Origin: Burhinus oedicnemus
Taxonomy: Eukaryota; Chordata; Aves; Charadriiformes; Burhinidae
Length of the DNA: 64,000 nucleotides
Assembly: GCA_008921705.1 (NCBI GenBank)
Contig: VFFE01007767.1
Coordinates: 1,651,689 to 1,715,688, forward strand
Reading direction: 5' to 3'
Shown here: piece after piece, positions 40,651-52,946 of the stretch
Layout of the letters: every line of letters begins with the position of its first letter
How positions within the stretch are numbered: position 1 is the stretch's first letter
Translations under genes and position numbers: made by a program
Notes under the pieces: generated by a model
Seen by the model: the letters and a program-made list of their open reading frames with translations, nothing else
Told to the model about the DNA's origin: nothing
The model's database searches: none

Positions 40651-43600
40651 ATTACATGTGGGCAACAGAGGACGATTCAGGAAGTTCCTTCTAGTTCCAG
40701 CTTATATGTATTTCTTCCCTGTATTGGAAGATCCTTGATATATATTTCTATTTTCTATTAATTTTTAAATCTTGTCTTTCAGATACCACTTCAAATTATT
40801 AATAAAAATGAAACATTTCATTTTCCAGTTACGTACAAAGAGCTATTAATTCATTAAATACTTCAGCCAGAAATATCTTTGGCTGAAGGGCTGTTATGTT
40901 AGCATAAAAAAGCAGCAGTGGAAATGCTTATTCAGTGTCATTCAATACATCATTGAAGCTAAGTTCTCCTCCCTTCTTCACTAACAAATGTTCCTGGTGA
41001 TGTAATTGATTTGTTCCTTCTGTGTCAATCATGTACCTACTACACATTAAAGTTAAAAGTAGTTCCACTCTCAGGCATCTAGTTTTACGTCAGTGAATAC
41101 CACTGTTGTTCCACAGCTGTTTCTGTGATCGTGGTTTGCCTTCTAAACAATCTCAACAATTCCTGGAATGTGCAGTGTAACCAGTGATAACAGTCATGTC
41201 AGGAGAAACTTTAACCACAGGAGATGTTTATGCTTTACTACTACATAGATTATTCCAACATCTCTTCTGTACTAGCAAAGGACTGTACATTACCCTATAA
41301 TGATTGAACCAGAAGCCCAGGAACATTAATCTACAGAAGAGGGTGAAAGGCATTTCCATATTGTGTTCTCCTCACTTTCCAAACCCCTCTAGTGCCTGTG
41401 AGGCCACAACATGCAGGCAAAAGCGACAGAAGTGGGAAATGCAGGAATATTCTGGAAGCAATCAATCTGTGTTCTGTGTTGTATCCAGGCCACACTAAAG
41501 TAAAGTTTAGTTTTTCCCTGGAATCAACAGCAGCTCTAGATGCAGCTCAAAGAAACAACAAAACCCATCTTCTGGTAGCGAAAGGCACTAAAGGCACAGC
41601 CACATGGCCCTGGCTTTTATAGATAGCCTTGCATTGCAGACATTCAAATACTTCCTTGAAATTTCTTTTTCACAAGAACTGTATTCATAGCACTTGAACA
41701 TTCCTCTCTGGAGCAGACCATGGTTTAGGACGTTATTGTTAAAGCCAGATGTCAGACACCTAAGAAAATGACCTTTCAGGTAAGTGCTGGTTTCTGGTAA
41801 CTGCTAGTATGAAAGCTGAAAACTAGCCATGAGATGCTTGTGCTGCAGCGGTTCAATGGGATTTTTGTCATTGATCATCCAGAGACTGGATTCCACCCCG
41901 GCCAAGTATGCGTGACTAACTCTGGGTTCTCAGTTGCAGAAAATGGTCGTTACATTGTCAGTAGGTAATAACAACACAGGTAAAACACACCAAGGTGAGC
42001 TTCTCTTTCCATTTACTTCACAGGGGAGGTAATAAATATGTTAAAAGTAGCATACTATTAACACTGAGACAGTGGTATAAATGTTTATTGTGTCTTGCAG
42101 TTACCTAGTAACAGATTTTTATTGTATTTTAACCTTATTAGCAAGCTTACTATGTGCATTTTATCTGAAAATATAGGAAAGACATTATATCTGTTTATAA
42201 ATGAAAAGAGAATAAAAGAACAACCTACCTGCTACCATTACCAAAAAATGCTGGCATATTTAGCATGTATTTCAGGATACTCCCTGGATTTTTGTTCAGA
42301 GATAAACAAGTTTATTGTCCAGAATATGCTATAGTAGAGCATCAGAATACTAACACGATGGCAATTTGGGCATACATAATAAATCTGTTTCTTTCCTCAA
42401 ATGAAGCACTACAAGCGTTGTACCTCATTGTAACTAACAATCAGAATTAAACAGCTGCCCACCTGTCAGCGTACCACTGTTCCAAATAACCTATGGTTTG
42501 GGAGAGGCAGAACAGTCATTAGCGGGAGTTTCCATAATATCCTAGAAGAAAGAAAACGGCAGTACTGACTATTCAAAACGCAGCACTCACTTATGACAGA
42601 AGTGCTCTTACTCTGCTAGAGCCATTTACTGTTCTCTAACAGAAAGAGCTGCCTCTCTCTCCCCGTGTCTCCATTACCAGACTATTTAAGACTTTAAACC
42701 CACCATCCTGTAGTCAGCTCTGGCATTTAGTAGCAGACAGAGCAATTCACTAAGCAAAACCACAGAGATACCTTTTTTAAACTAAAAAGTAGGCAGAAGG
42801 CCAGGTGAGCATGAAGTAATGTACATCTTTATAATAATAACAATGAACAAACCCACAATGAACAGCTTACTGGCACATTTAAAACCCCCTAGGAGGGCGC
42901 AACTTCCAGTGATTTTACATTAAATCACCTATGAATATACCAGAACACATTTTAATTTGGAAATACACCTTGTCAAGTTTTGACTAAGAAGTAAAACTAA
43001 ACAGGAATCTCTCCTTTGCTCCAAGCCTTCATTTCAAGGAGGGATGAATTCAATTTACCACTGTTTGATCAATATATATTCCTCTCTAAGCAATGATTAG
43101 TCCAGAAATAAAGATTTGCTGACTGATCTCACAAGCTATATTTAAACAAAGTTCTGAACATTCTGAAATACAAGAGTCACTCTGTAATTTCAGAGCAGTT
43201 GTAACAACTTATCCCCTTGTAACAGGGTGCCAGAAATGCTCCTGGGTAATGCCCATCACCATTTGTTCTAAAGATAACAACTTTCTGGCTGTAGCAGGTA
43301 AGTCACAACATTTGGGCTTTGATTCATATCTGATACACCTCTTACATTTCAACTTCAGAGGCAATAATTTTGGATATATGTTGACTCTGTAAATTTTTAT
43401 TAAGAGGTGCCCAATAATGCATGCAGTTAGCTGCTGCATTTTATCCAGAGTAAAAAAGGTGGATATGAAAACTGTTCCCAAAATATCCACAGATTTTAGC
43501 ATGAAGGATTTCAGCATTTTTCTTTCAAAATGCAAGTTAGCCAAGGGGAACAGAACATGTTTTCTGGGTAAAGAGAATGAAATTCCACATTGTGTTGCTA

Positions 43601-44639
43601 GTAGCCCTCGAATCAGCTACAGAGACTGAAGATAGGAAATAGATCCTTAGACATGGATCCAAAAGACAACCAAGGCTCCAAAGAAACAATTATTTTCAAC
43701 ATCAAAGTCTGTTGCAAATGATCCTCTTAGTTACCTCTTTTTAATTAACGTAAATGGAAGAAGGAAAAGAAATTTTTCAGAATATCCAAACAGAGGGGTT
43801 TTGTTTGTTTGGTTGTTTTTTTTTTTTAAAATTCTGCAATCTATTTGGATTACTGAAACTTCTCCAAAGATATTTGAGACTGTGGGATGGAATCCGGAAA
43901 ATGTTTAAACTATTACTTTCAAATTACATATATCAATAGTTTTCTTCTATTTTGGTAGGAATAAATGTCTGTGTTAACATTTGATCATAGTGTAAACTGG
44001 TGTTTCTTGGTCAGCATGCTTGTCAGAACATAATCACATTCAGTCTGTACAGATATCGTCATCGTTCATGGACAAATGGTTAGAGATGACTTTATTTATA
44101 CCACAGCTAAGGCTAAAAGACATGGCTTAATTTTAAGACACTACAGGCATTAATAAACCAATTATCAATGATCTTTATGAGACCTGTATTTTAACTCTGG
44201 TCTCTCCTGTAATTATGTGATGATTTATATCATAGTTTTAATGTATGCATGCACTACATTTTCCAAAGTAGGATTACAGGTGGACAAGTAGCAGCGTGGG
44301 ACAGTGACTGTCAGAAAACTAATGAATGAATATTCCTACCCCAGCTGCAAATTATGAATCATGACACTGATTGTACATAGGCAGAAACATCATTCCTTTT
44401 CAACAATAACACGGATACAACATAGCATCAGGCAACTGTAGGTAGAACATCTCCACTAATTTATACTTGATGGCCAAGTCTAAAAATCCAACTGCTTGGC
44501 TGACAAATTGTCTCATGGGAAATTGCTTTCCCTACTTTCTGCGGCATTTCCCAGGCCGGCCCCCAACAACACCCGATGCAGTGTTCCCCTCTTTGAAGTT
44601 TCCTCAACACTTCCCGTTACCAAACGATTTCATGGTTAT
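40651..44639. other. Intergenic AT-rich sequence upstream of OTUD1
   Basis: No supported gene or repeat family. A G/T-rich run lies at 43796-43828. Confidence 0.6.
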
Positions 44640-45308
44640 TACCCAGCCCAGCGTAGCGGAAGTTACGCGCCGACAGCCCGACGCGGGAGAGCAGGCGTTT
44701 TTCCCCGAAACGCTCCTCAGACGGGGGCCCCCGTCTCCCTTCAGCCTTCCTGCGCCTCCCCCGGCAGCGGCCGGCGCGCACGACCCCGCCACAGCCTGGG
44801 CTACGCACCGCGGCTTCCCCGCCACCGGCTCGCAGGCGGCGGGGCTGAAGCAGACCAGGGAAGCCGGCCCCACGCGGGAGAACCCAGCCCAGGCCCAAGG
44901 CCGGGTCCTCCACCCCCACTCCCGCTCCCCAGGCCCGCACGGCCAGAGGGCACGGCAGCGGACTCCCCTCAGGCCCGGCCCTCCCCCCACGGACACGGCA
45001 GCGGGCTCCCCTCGGGAACCGACTCCCCCTCAGGCCCGCACTCACACATGACGACACGGCAGCGAACCCCTCAGCCCCGGCACGGCGGAGGGACCGCCCC
45101 GCCCCTGCTGCGGCCCCGCCCCTTCCGCGGCCCCGCCTCGCGCCGCCGTCCCCTTCCGCCAGGGGGCGGGGCGAGGCGGGCCCCCGTGAGGTCACGCACC
45201 ACAGCCCCGCCCTCCCCCGCGCATTCCAACGTGCCTCAGCCCTGAGGTAAACACGGGCGCGGCCCCGCCCCCCCCGCCGCGGCCTCCAGCAGCTTCCAGA
45301 AGGGCCTG

Positions 45309-45328
45309 NNNNNNNNNNNNNNNNNNNN
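45309..45328. other. Assembly gap (20 N) in OTUD1 promoter region
   Basis: Twenty N within the GC-rich island, 217 bases before the OTUD1 ATG. Promoter elements may be missing here. Confidence 0.98.
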
Positions 45329-45516
45329 GGTGGCGCAGCGGGAATTGCCGCCGCCGCAGGGCCCGGCCGGCAGCGGGGCGCGCAGGGGCGGGGCGGCGGA
45401 GGGGGGGAGGGGGGTGCGTGTGTGTGAGATGCCCTTGTTTATTTTTACCCGGGCGGCTCATCCTCTCCGGCAGCCCCAGCGCGGCCCCCGGCGCCGCTCC
45501 CCGCCCCGGCGCCGCC

Positions 45517-45523
45517 TATAAAG
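45517..45523 (+). promoter_or_regulatory. TATA box upstream of OTUD1
   Basis: TATAAAG stands in an otherwise GC-rich context, 29 bases before the OTUD1 ATG. With the usual 25-30 base spacing, transcription would begin almost at the ATG. It is therefore unclear whether this box drives the full-length message. Confidence 0.5.
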
Positions 45524-45545
45524 CGCCGCCCGCGGGGAGCCGAGG

Positions 45546-46883
45546 ATGCAGCTCTACAGCTCCGTGATCACCCACTACCCGGCAGGCGGGACGGCCGCAG
45601 CCGCCGCGGCCTCGCCGAGCACCGCCGGTGTCTTCAAGGTCTCCCTGTCGCCGGGACCCCCCTCCGCAGAGGCACCGAGCGCCGCCGACGCCGCGAGCCC
45701 CAGCCCGTCCGCCGAGAGCTCCGCCAAGGAGGGCTTCGTTCCCGGGGGGGGAAGCAGCAGGAGCAGCAGCGCCGCCGCCATGCCCGCCTTCTCCTCCTGC
45801 CTGGAGGTGATGCCGAGCGGCCCCGCGGCGGGCCCCGGCGGGCGGCCGGCGGGCGGCCCGCAGTACAGCTCCTGCGCGCAGGTCACCGTCAGCCGCCGGC
45901 GGCCGCTGGAGCGGGTCGTGCCCATCCGCATCGTGCAGCGAGCCGAGGCCCCCGGCGAGCTGGTGCCGGCCTCGCCGCGCAGCCGCGCCTGGCTGGAGGG
46001 CATCCTGGAGAGCATGCGGCAGGCCGGGGGGGACGGCGAGGCCGCCGCGCTGCCGCCGCCCGCCGAGGAGCCCAGCAACCGCAGCCTGCGCCTCAGCGAG
46101 CACTGCCAGGCGCTGCAGGCGGCGGCCGCCGGCGGCCAGCCCGGCCTGGTCCCCGGGTGTCGCCCCGCGGAGAGGAGCGGCAGCCCGGCGCAGCCCGCCG
46201 GCGGCCCCTCGGCCGGCGGGGAGGAGGAGGAGGAGGAGGCGGCGGCGGCGGGGGGTGCCGGTGTGGGCAGGGGGCCGGGCGGCAGGCCGGAACGCAGCGG
46301 GAAGCTGGCGCTGTACCTGGCCGAGGTGGAGAAGCAGGACAAGTACCTGCGGCAGAAGGGCCGGTTCCGCTTCCACATCATCCCCGACGGGAACTGCCTC
46401 TACCGCGCCGTCTGCAAGGCGGTCTACGGGGACCAGCGGCTGCACGGCGAGCTCCGCGAGCAGACCGTGCACTACATCGCCGACCACCTGGACCACTTCA
46501 GCCCCATCATCGAGGGCGACGTGGGAGAGTTCCTCATCGGCGCCGCCCAGGACGGGGCCTGGGCCGGCTACCCGGAGCTGCTGGCCATGGGGCAGATGCT
46601 GAACGTGAACATCCACCTTACCACGGGCGGCCGGCCCGAGAGCCCCACCGTTTCCACCATGGTTCACTACCTGGGGCCCGAGGACCCGACACGGCCCAGT
46701 ATCTGGCTGAGCTGGCTTAGCAATGGGCACTACGATGCTGTGCTGGACCGCGTGTGCCCCAACCCAGAGTACGAGGCGTGGTGCCGACAGACTCAGGTAC
46801 AGCGCAGGCGGGATGAGGAGCTGGCCAAGTCCATGGCGGTGTCCTTGTCCAAGATGTACATCGAGCAGAATGCCTGCTCTTGA
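45546..46883 (+). CDS. OTUD1: OTUD1, OTU-domain deubiquitinase 1 (single coding exon, 445 aa)
   Basis: This is a cysteine protease that removes ubiquitin, in family studies preferring K63-linked chains, with roles in innate immune and stress signalling. The start MQLYSSVITHYPAGG is the characteristic OTUD1 N-terminus, followed by a long Ala/Gly/Pro/Ser-rich disordered region. The segment starting MPAFSSC is also conserved (Met79). The OTU domain covers roughly residues 274-400: the DGNC box gives Asp281 and the nucleophile Cys284 (RFHIIPDGNCLYRAV), and the WLSNGHYDAV block gives His395. A ubiquitin-interacting motif follows near residues 422-441 (RDEELAKSMAVSLSKM), and the protein ends YIEQNACS. 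Human OTUD1 is about 481 aa, and the difference lies in the low-complexity N-terminal part, which here has a short Glu-run then Ala-run near residues 225-236. The catalytic half is very well conserved and the frame is intact. Confidence 0.97.
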   Translation: MQLYSSVITHYPAGGTAAAAAASPSTAGVFKVSLSPGPPSAEAPSAADAASPSPSAESSAKEGFVPGGGSSRSSSAAAMPAFSSCLEVMPSGPAAGPGGRPAGGPQYSSCAQVTVSRRRPLERVVPIRIVQRAEAPGELVPASPRSRAWLEGILESMRQAGGDGEAAALPPPAEEPSNRSLRLSEHCQALQAAAAGGQPGLVPGCRPAERSGSPAQPAGGPSAGGEEEEEEAAAAGGAGVGRGPGGRPERSGKLALYLAEVEKQDKYLRQKGRFRFHIIPDGNCLYRAVCKAVYGDQRLHGELREQTVHYIADHLDHFSPIIEGDVGEFLIGAAQDGAWAGYPELLAMGQMLNVNIHLTTGGRPESPTVSTMVHYLGPEDPTRPSIWLSWLSNGHYDAVLDRVCPNPEYEAWCRQTQVQRRRDEELAKSMAVSLSKMYIEQNACS

Positions 46884-47827
46884 GTCCACCTGGGCCGCAG
46901 GCTGGGAGCTTTGCTGCAGGGACTGGGACAGACAGAAGGTGTGCTGGCTGTGATGGTGATGCCTTAATCCTTAATGAAGCAGCGGCACCCCAGACTGTGA
47001 AGGACTGTAGATTGTGGGGGATAAATACGAATGTGTCTGTAATATTCTGTTGTAAAAACTTAGTCTCGGATTATTTGCAAGCAGATCCTCTGTGTATGTT
47101 TGTGTCTCCCCTCCCCACTGTCTCTCTGTTTTCTATAAGAATGTATTTTTTGCACAATATTTTTAAACTGTTACCTCCATCTTCTACATCTTACATTAGT
47201 ATCTGGCTTTCAGCTGTATGGCCAAAAACGTTTGTAAACAGTTTTTGTAAATAAGGCTTATGATGTAACAGCTATTTTTTGCTGTGTTTTTTACCCATAA
47301 ACCTTATATTTTTACCAAATGAAGTTGATGTCAAACTGACCCTCCCTAATTGATGAAAGCGTCGTGGGTATTTTCTTGCAGAACTAAAACAATGTTTTTT
47401 GTAAAAGTGCAGCAAAGTATGAACAGACTGCTTTTCAGAACAGTTGCTTTCTCTGCCTGGAGCACAGAACAGGTCCTTTGAGCCAGTTGGAATGCAGCTA
47501 CGCATGAACAGTACAGGGAGCAATTGACTCTTCTGTATTTCGTTACTGTTTTGAGTAAACTGGCCTCTTGTTGCCTGGTTGGCTCGTCCTCTGCTCCATT
47601 TATATTATTTATCTGTAATAACAGAACATTAACTTGCAATAGAATGTTGTGACTAGATAATAGTCTCCCGCTTTGGCAATAATTGCCTTGGCTGCACCTC
47701 GGTGTTTGTGTTCTTGTTTCTGGGGTTATGGTGTCTTTTGTATAAGCCCTGCTTCTTTTTGGCACTGGTGTTGCACCAACAAGTCGTTATCTGATCACAA
47801 CATTTTATTCACTTGACATTATTTTCT

Positions 47828-47833
47828 AATAAA
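47828..47833 (+). promoter_or_regulatory. OTUD1: Poly(A) signal AATAAA (proximal)
   Basis: AATAAA in the OTUD1 3' UTR, about 945 bases after the stop codon. Downstream sequence is TG- and T-containing, followed by an A-run. Confidence 0.55.
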
Positions 47834-48086
47834 GAAATCGAGAATGGTGTTCTACATTATGGTTTAAAAGAAAAAAAAAAAGTATTTAAATTGAGGTTTG
47901 TATGGTTTGCTGGGTCAAACATTTAAATGTTTCCAATCTGAATTCTGTCTCTTCTACTTTCCAATTAACTTGTTAGATATATTTATTAAGTAATGCAGTT
48001 TGTACTTTTTTATTTTGTAAAATATTGTGATTTTGGAATTTATACTGTATTTGTATAATAGGAATATTCACAGCTAAAATGGAATG

Positions 48087-48092
48087 AATAAA
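48087..48092 (+). promoter_or_regulatory. OTUD1: Poly(A) signal AATAAA (distal)
   Basis: AATAAA followed within 30 bases by GGGCTCTTTTTTTCC, a plausible downstream element. It would give a message of roughly 2.5-2.6 kb. Confidence 0.6.
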
Positions 48093-48106
48093 GAATATAA
48101 TTTTAC

Positions 48107-51100
48107 TTGGGCTCTTTTTTTCCACCCTTTGCATTCCTAGTGTGGTGAAGAACTGCAAGTGGGCTCTCAAGACCCTTTATTTAGCTTTTCTGCCTTAGTT
48201 TCCTAGATTAAGAGGTGGGGCATGGTACTTCACACATGTGAACCACTGGTAGTTCTGTTGTCTGTCAGTATGTGAAAGGAATGTGAGCATTTAACAACAG
48301 TTATCTGTAATTCTTTTGTAACTGTAAGAGAGATTAGCCTATCTCTTTGCCAGCGAGAAACATTTTTGTATATTAATGTGCCTCTGAAGAGGGGTTCCCA
48401 GGCATAGTACCTGTGCTGGTAATACCAGTGGTTGTGATCAACCAGCTCCCTGCTGGCCCATGTACAATTGGGCTTGGACTTCAGGAACTGGGAATACTCA
48501 TTCTGCAGCCAGTCCCAAGATCGTTTTAGATTTGCCCTGTCACCAGTGATACCTTGGCAACCCTCTTCTTGTTACTTGAGTAGGGGTAGTGTCATAAGGA
48601 AACACATCTTTTTCCTTCCCTTACAAGATGGAAATGCCTTGCAACTTGTTAAACGGTACTCTCGTGTGTGTGTCTGCATTTACAAATCTACTCCTGATCT
48701 CTAAAAATACTAGAAGGCCATCCTTAAATGACAGAAAGGTACTGGGTTAAAATTAGGCTTAAAAATGAACTAAATAGCTGAAATGCAGCAGTCTTAATTG
48801 AGCACGTTTGTGGTAAAGAGCTGCAGGATTGATCATGTGTATATTCGGTACTGTTGATGCAAAGAGTAGATTTAAATAAATTTATTATGTTATTTCCAAA
48901 TACTGGTAAATGCAGACTATGTTTTCCCCCATTTGCTTCTCACACTATCATGCTTTTTCTTTAAAGGTCAAATAATGGTGGAAAAACCCAGTCTTGCTAG
49001 TCCACTCTTGCTTTACTGAATCTCTGGAAAGCTGAGTTCTGAGGTGAGAGCAAGGCAAAGGTGCAGACATGGATGCGTTCATGAGGTACAGAGATAGTTG
49101 ATGAGGAAAACAGCTACTCGGGTGGCTGTAAGCAAAAAATATTAATACAGCATCACTAAGTATTAGTGATGTGCTTGACTGATTAAAAACTTTGTAGCCA
49201 GACTGCTCAGGTTTTGGGTTGAGTATGATGGATTTGTTCAAAGTTGTCGACATCCCAAGCTTTTTTTTAAAAAAACATTCCTTTTAGGTCTTTTAAAATT
49301 ACCATTTTCAGCTCTATCATGAATTATGATTATAAATTTTGTTTGTGTTTTGTGGCACAAACCTGAGAAACACTTATAAACTAAGCAAAGAAGGATTGAT
49401 ATTGCACAGTGTTCACTCTGTGAGATATAATTTATATTAAAATATCAACAAAAAAGTAGTGTTAAAAATGAACAGCACAGAACCCTGGGATAAGTTCTCA
49501 CAGGCTTCCTCAGCAATTTTGATGCTACTTCATGAGTCACAGGGGCTTGCAGGTAACTAAGGAATTGGAAAAAACTAGGTTATTTGTTGAACTAGTTTGC
49601 AAAGATGTTGAGGATGTATTGCTGAAGCATGCAACAAGGTACGTGCTTTTGCAGCTTACATTACATAATGCGTCTGTTCTAAAGGGAAATGACAAAAATG
49701 GCACGTGAGACAGTTCAGGCACGTGGAAAGTGTAAACTTTTTTTATAGCTGTGGTGTTTGAAGTTCAGCTGAGACACTGAATTCGGATGCAAGCTAGTGA
49801 TGTCTTGCTTGAGTAGCAGCAGAGGCAGTTTTATAGGGTAGTTTTATAGAGGCAGTGATCCTAATATGGACAAAGCTTTACAAAACTGCTTGTAACGTTG
49901 TCGCTTGCCCCCAGCAAAAGCACAAGTAGATGCAAGTTTTTTTCTCTTACTGTCCCCTGTTCAACAGTTCCAGTAGTGAGGGAAGGACAAATGTTGTCCT
50001 TGCTCATAATTTCAGTACCCGATTATTTTAACCTTGGCTAATCACTTGCATAACCCAGCTAATCCTTAGACCTGTCTGGGGACCTTGGTCAACGGACTCT
50101 ATTATTTGCCATAAGAGCAGGAGAGCTGGATTTTCAGTATTTGGTTGTGTGGTCCTCTAAGTCAGGTAGAAAATGCTTTAATTCTAAACTGAGCAAATGG
50201 GAACCGGAGTCTGCTCCCACAGACTCCTCATCGACATAAAACTTTGCGATGCTATCTTCGCTTGTATTTTTTGATACAGTTGTGAAGTAGGTGACGTGTG
50301 GTATGCTTCATTTCAGGAGTTTCTTAGCTTGCCAAGACTATGTCATTCTGTTACTAAACGTGCAATGGGCGTGTTAGAATTTTCATGTGTGTTGAACAGA
50401 CTCTTCACACACACCGAGGTTTGCAAGAGCGGAATAGGTTTGTATGTACAATGAGTGCATCCCAAAATAAGGGTTGTGGGCAAGAGGGAAAGAGAAGATT
50501 TGCGTAAGTGTTGTTGCTCTTCATCTTGGACAATGATTTTCTTTTTGGAAAGTTCAGTGGATGACTCTTTGTGCTTAGTAACTTACTTAGGATGCCTAAA
50601 AGTTGCCTCATGCCAGCTATTGGGTTTACGTGTCTTGTACTTGGCTGGTAGATTACATCTGTACAAGATAAATCTGTTACATTAATGTCACTTGTAAATA
50701 AAGGTGTATTTCGGTGCTCCTTGAACATGTACAAAACCATGTGCATCCAAATGTTTCTTCTGTCTGCTTTTGCTTTTCTCATGTTGGAATTAGTTGATAA
50801 GATTTTTGAGGGTTAAATTCTAATTTTGGTTTAGTGGTTTGTCAGCATGCACATACGTGGCTCCAGAATCCAAGCAGAAAGCGACAACAGGTATCTCGCA
50901 ACAGGGACAAGTACCTGGCATTAACTGTTTTTTGCTTAGTTTTTGCTTATACGCTTTCATACATGTTTAACAGTGTATTGATATGCATTGATAAGTGTTC
51001 CTAGGACGTATGTGCAAAATGGTGCAATGAAAAAAACCTCAGCTTTGGTGTTAAAAAGGTTGTCCCATTTCTGAATGGCATGGTTATATAAAAGTATGCA

Positions 51101-52830
51101 GCATGCAGAAAGGTTGTGAGTAACCATTTGAAAGGGCATCGGCTCTGTAGTCATCAGCACTTCTTTAAAGAAGCAGAAAAATGTCAACTTTGAACTCTTT
51201 AGTAATATACAGGCTGTTTTATAACATGTGCATTGCAGTTGGAAAAAAGTGGTTTTCATAGTTTCTATTTGGTTTTAATTTATGTCTTTTTTAAAAGCAA
51301 GTTTATAGTATTAATGGATAGAAAGATACATCAACACAGTAATATATTGTACTTAAGTGATTTTTTTCCAGAGTTAGGGTTTAAAATATTTTTTTATACA
51401 AGGAAACCCATTCGTGGTGGTCAGACTGCAAATTGATAGAAATAAACCACTGACAAGTTCCAGGTTTCCATCACATGAGTGGTTATTATTCCATCTCCTC
51501 ATACATTTGTCTTAATTACTGAATAAGATCAGGCTTCTCTGGAGAAAATGTGAGCATGCAGTTGTGGTAGCATGATGCATGTCCACACATAGAACTAACC
51601 TTTCCTGTCTGATCTTAGATTTGGCATTTCCTGCATTTTTAGTGTGTATTTTTAAACCGTTATGCTTTTACCGCATGTTTTATTTCCTAAAGTTTTTACT
51701 GGAAGTTGTAGAAAATAAACTGTCGTGTCCTTCCTACGCGGCGTGGTTAATAGCGTTGGAACCTTCAGCACTGTTGCACGGCTGAGCTGTGTAAAGAGTG
51801 TCACCTGCAGTGGAGAAGACTGTTGTAGGAGGAGAGGGTAGCTGGAGGGAAAGCTGGAGCTGGGAGATGGTTGTGAAGGTGCCCAGGTTGTCTTCCATCC
51901 TATGGTCTCCCGTGCTCGCCCACATCCCAAGCTCGGGGAGATCCCGACTCGCTGTGATGGGCAGCGGGCCTGGGTCGCTGCTCTGCTGGGAGTGTGAATC
52001 GGGCTCGCTGTTGTGGCTCCTTGGCGTTGAGCTAGGAAGTTCTTATCCTGCCAAGCTTTTGGGGGGCTGCAGATGAAAGAAGGGATGCAACACTCTATCA
52101 CAGAAGATATGGAGCAGAATTTCACAGACAAAGATGTGGCATTTTTCTTGCCTGTGAAGTTTTGTTGCTAAATATGTTTAACCATGAGTTAAAGCATGGT
52201 TGAATGCCAAAATGGTCTGCAAGGACCAACATAATTTTAAAACTCACATAAAGCACGTTAGCAGCTTTTTGAGACTCCGATAATGCTTTAAATATCTTTT
52301 TAATTTTTTTTTTAAATCAATCCATAATTTCATTATCTAGACCATATTATTTTCACAGGTACAAGGATCCAACATTGTTCCTGCACGTAACTTCTATTTT
52401 TTGCTAAGCGTAAAACTTCATTTTTCAGCTATTCAACTAACCAACATCTCTGGGCAAAAAACCCCATGGTTTCAGATCGCTGGGTGGGATTTGGAATTTA
52501 GTAAGCTCTGTCAATTTAACCTAATATGGCTAAGAGCAATACTTCTTCCCATCGCTGATGCTGTACTCAAGTTTAGATGGCTGCTTTTAGAAATAACATG
52601 ATCTTTGGAACTCCAACTGAGCTTCTTTTGAGATCTTTTTAGAGAGAGCTTGTGATCAAAATGTACTCCTTTTGTAAATAAATAATACAGTACATTTTAC
52701 ATCCTAATTGTCTGTCTTCCATATGACTTAAAGATTGAGCACTAAGCAATTAAGCAATTAATTAACATGTTTATACGACTTGTTTGCTTTCCTACCAAAC
52801 CTTAGCTCCACTGGATTAGGTTACTCACAG
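48107..52830. other. Sequence downstream of OTUD1, no gene seen
   Basis: Further AATAAA motifs occur at 48875-48880 and 50697-50702, so longer OTUD1 transcripts are possible. A slightly G+C-rich patch at 51790-52080 has ORFs on both strands but no coding character. Confidence 0.5.
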
Positions 52831-52946
52831 GGACTGACCTTGCCTTTTGTGGCTTAAGTTAGGAGCAATGACAAAGTTATTGTCTCATGGACTGACCTTG
52901 CCTTTTGTGGCTTAAGTTAGGAGCAATGACAAAGTTATTGTCTCAT
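52831..52946. repeat. Perfect 58-bp tandem duplication
   Basis: Two identical, directly adjacent copies: 52831-52888 and 52889-52946, each beginning GGACTGACCTTGCC and ending TTATTGTCTCAT. Their identity suggests a recent duplication or an assembly artefact. Confidence 0.95.

Larger units (their letters stand above)
44640..46900. promoter_or_regulatory. CpG island over OTUD1 promoter and coding exon
   Basis: G+C content and CpG density rise abruptly at about 44640 and fall after the OTUD1 stop codon. GC boxes (GGGGCGGGG type) are frequent at 45100-45180 and 45380-45400. A 20-N gap at 45309-45328 interrupts the island. ORFs of 130 to 249 codons in this part are due to the scarcity of AT-rich stop codons and are not supported as genes. 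Confidence 0.8.
46884..48106 (+). other. OTUD1: OTUD1 3' untranslated region
   Basis: AT-rich non-coding sequence follows the TGA, with several ATTTA pentamers in its distal half (for example near 47597, 47608, 47883 and 47980), which suggests a short-lived message. Two AATAAA signals give possible ends. The end near 48106 is inferred from the second signal and the T-rich sequence after it. ORFs on the opposite strand (for example 47346-47765) have no coding character. Confidence 0.65.

Noticed and set aside
44496..45245. ORFs of 249, 194, 192 and 130 codons upstream of OTUD1
   Set aside because: They overlap on both strands in the CpG island, are low in complexity, and have no domain or splice evidence.
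46157..46720. 187-codon plus-strand ORF within OTUD1
   Set aside because: Out-of-frame shadow of the OTUD1 coding sequence.
45516..46889. 457-codon minus-strand ORF opposite OTUD1
   Set aside because: It is an antisense shadow of OTUD1 caused by GC-rich codon use. The plus strand has the OTU and UIM motifs.
47346..47765. 139-codon minus-strand ORF
   Set aside because: Lies antisense to the OTUD1 3' UTR with no protein-like composition.
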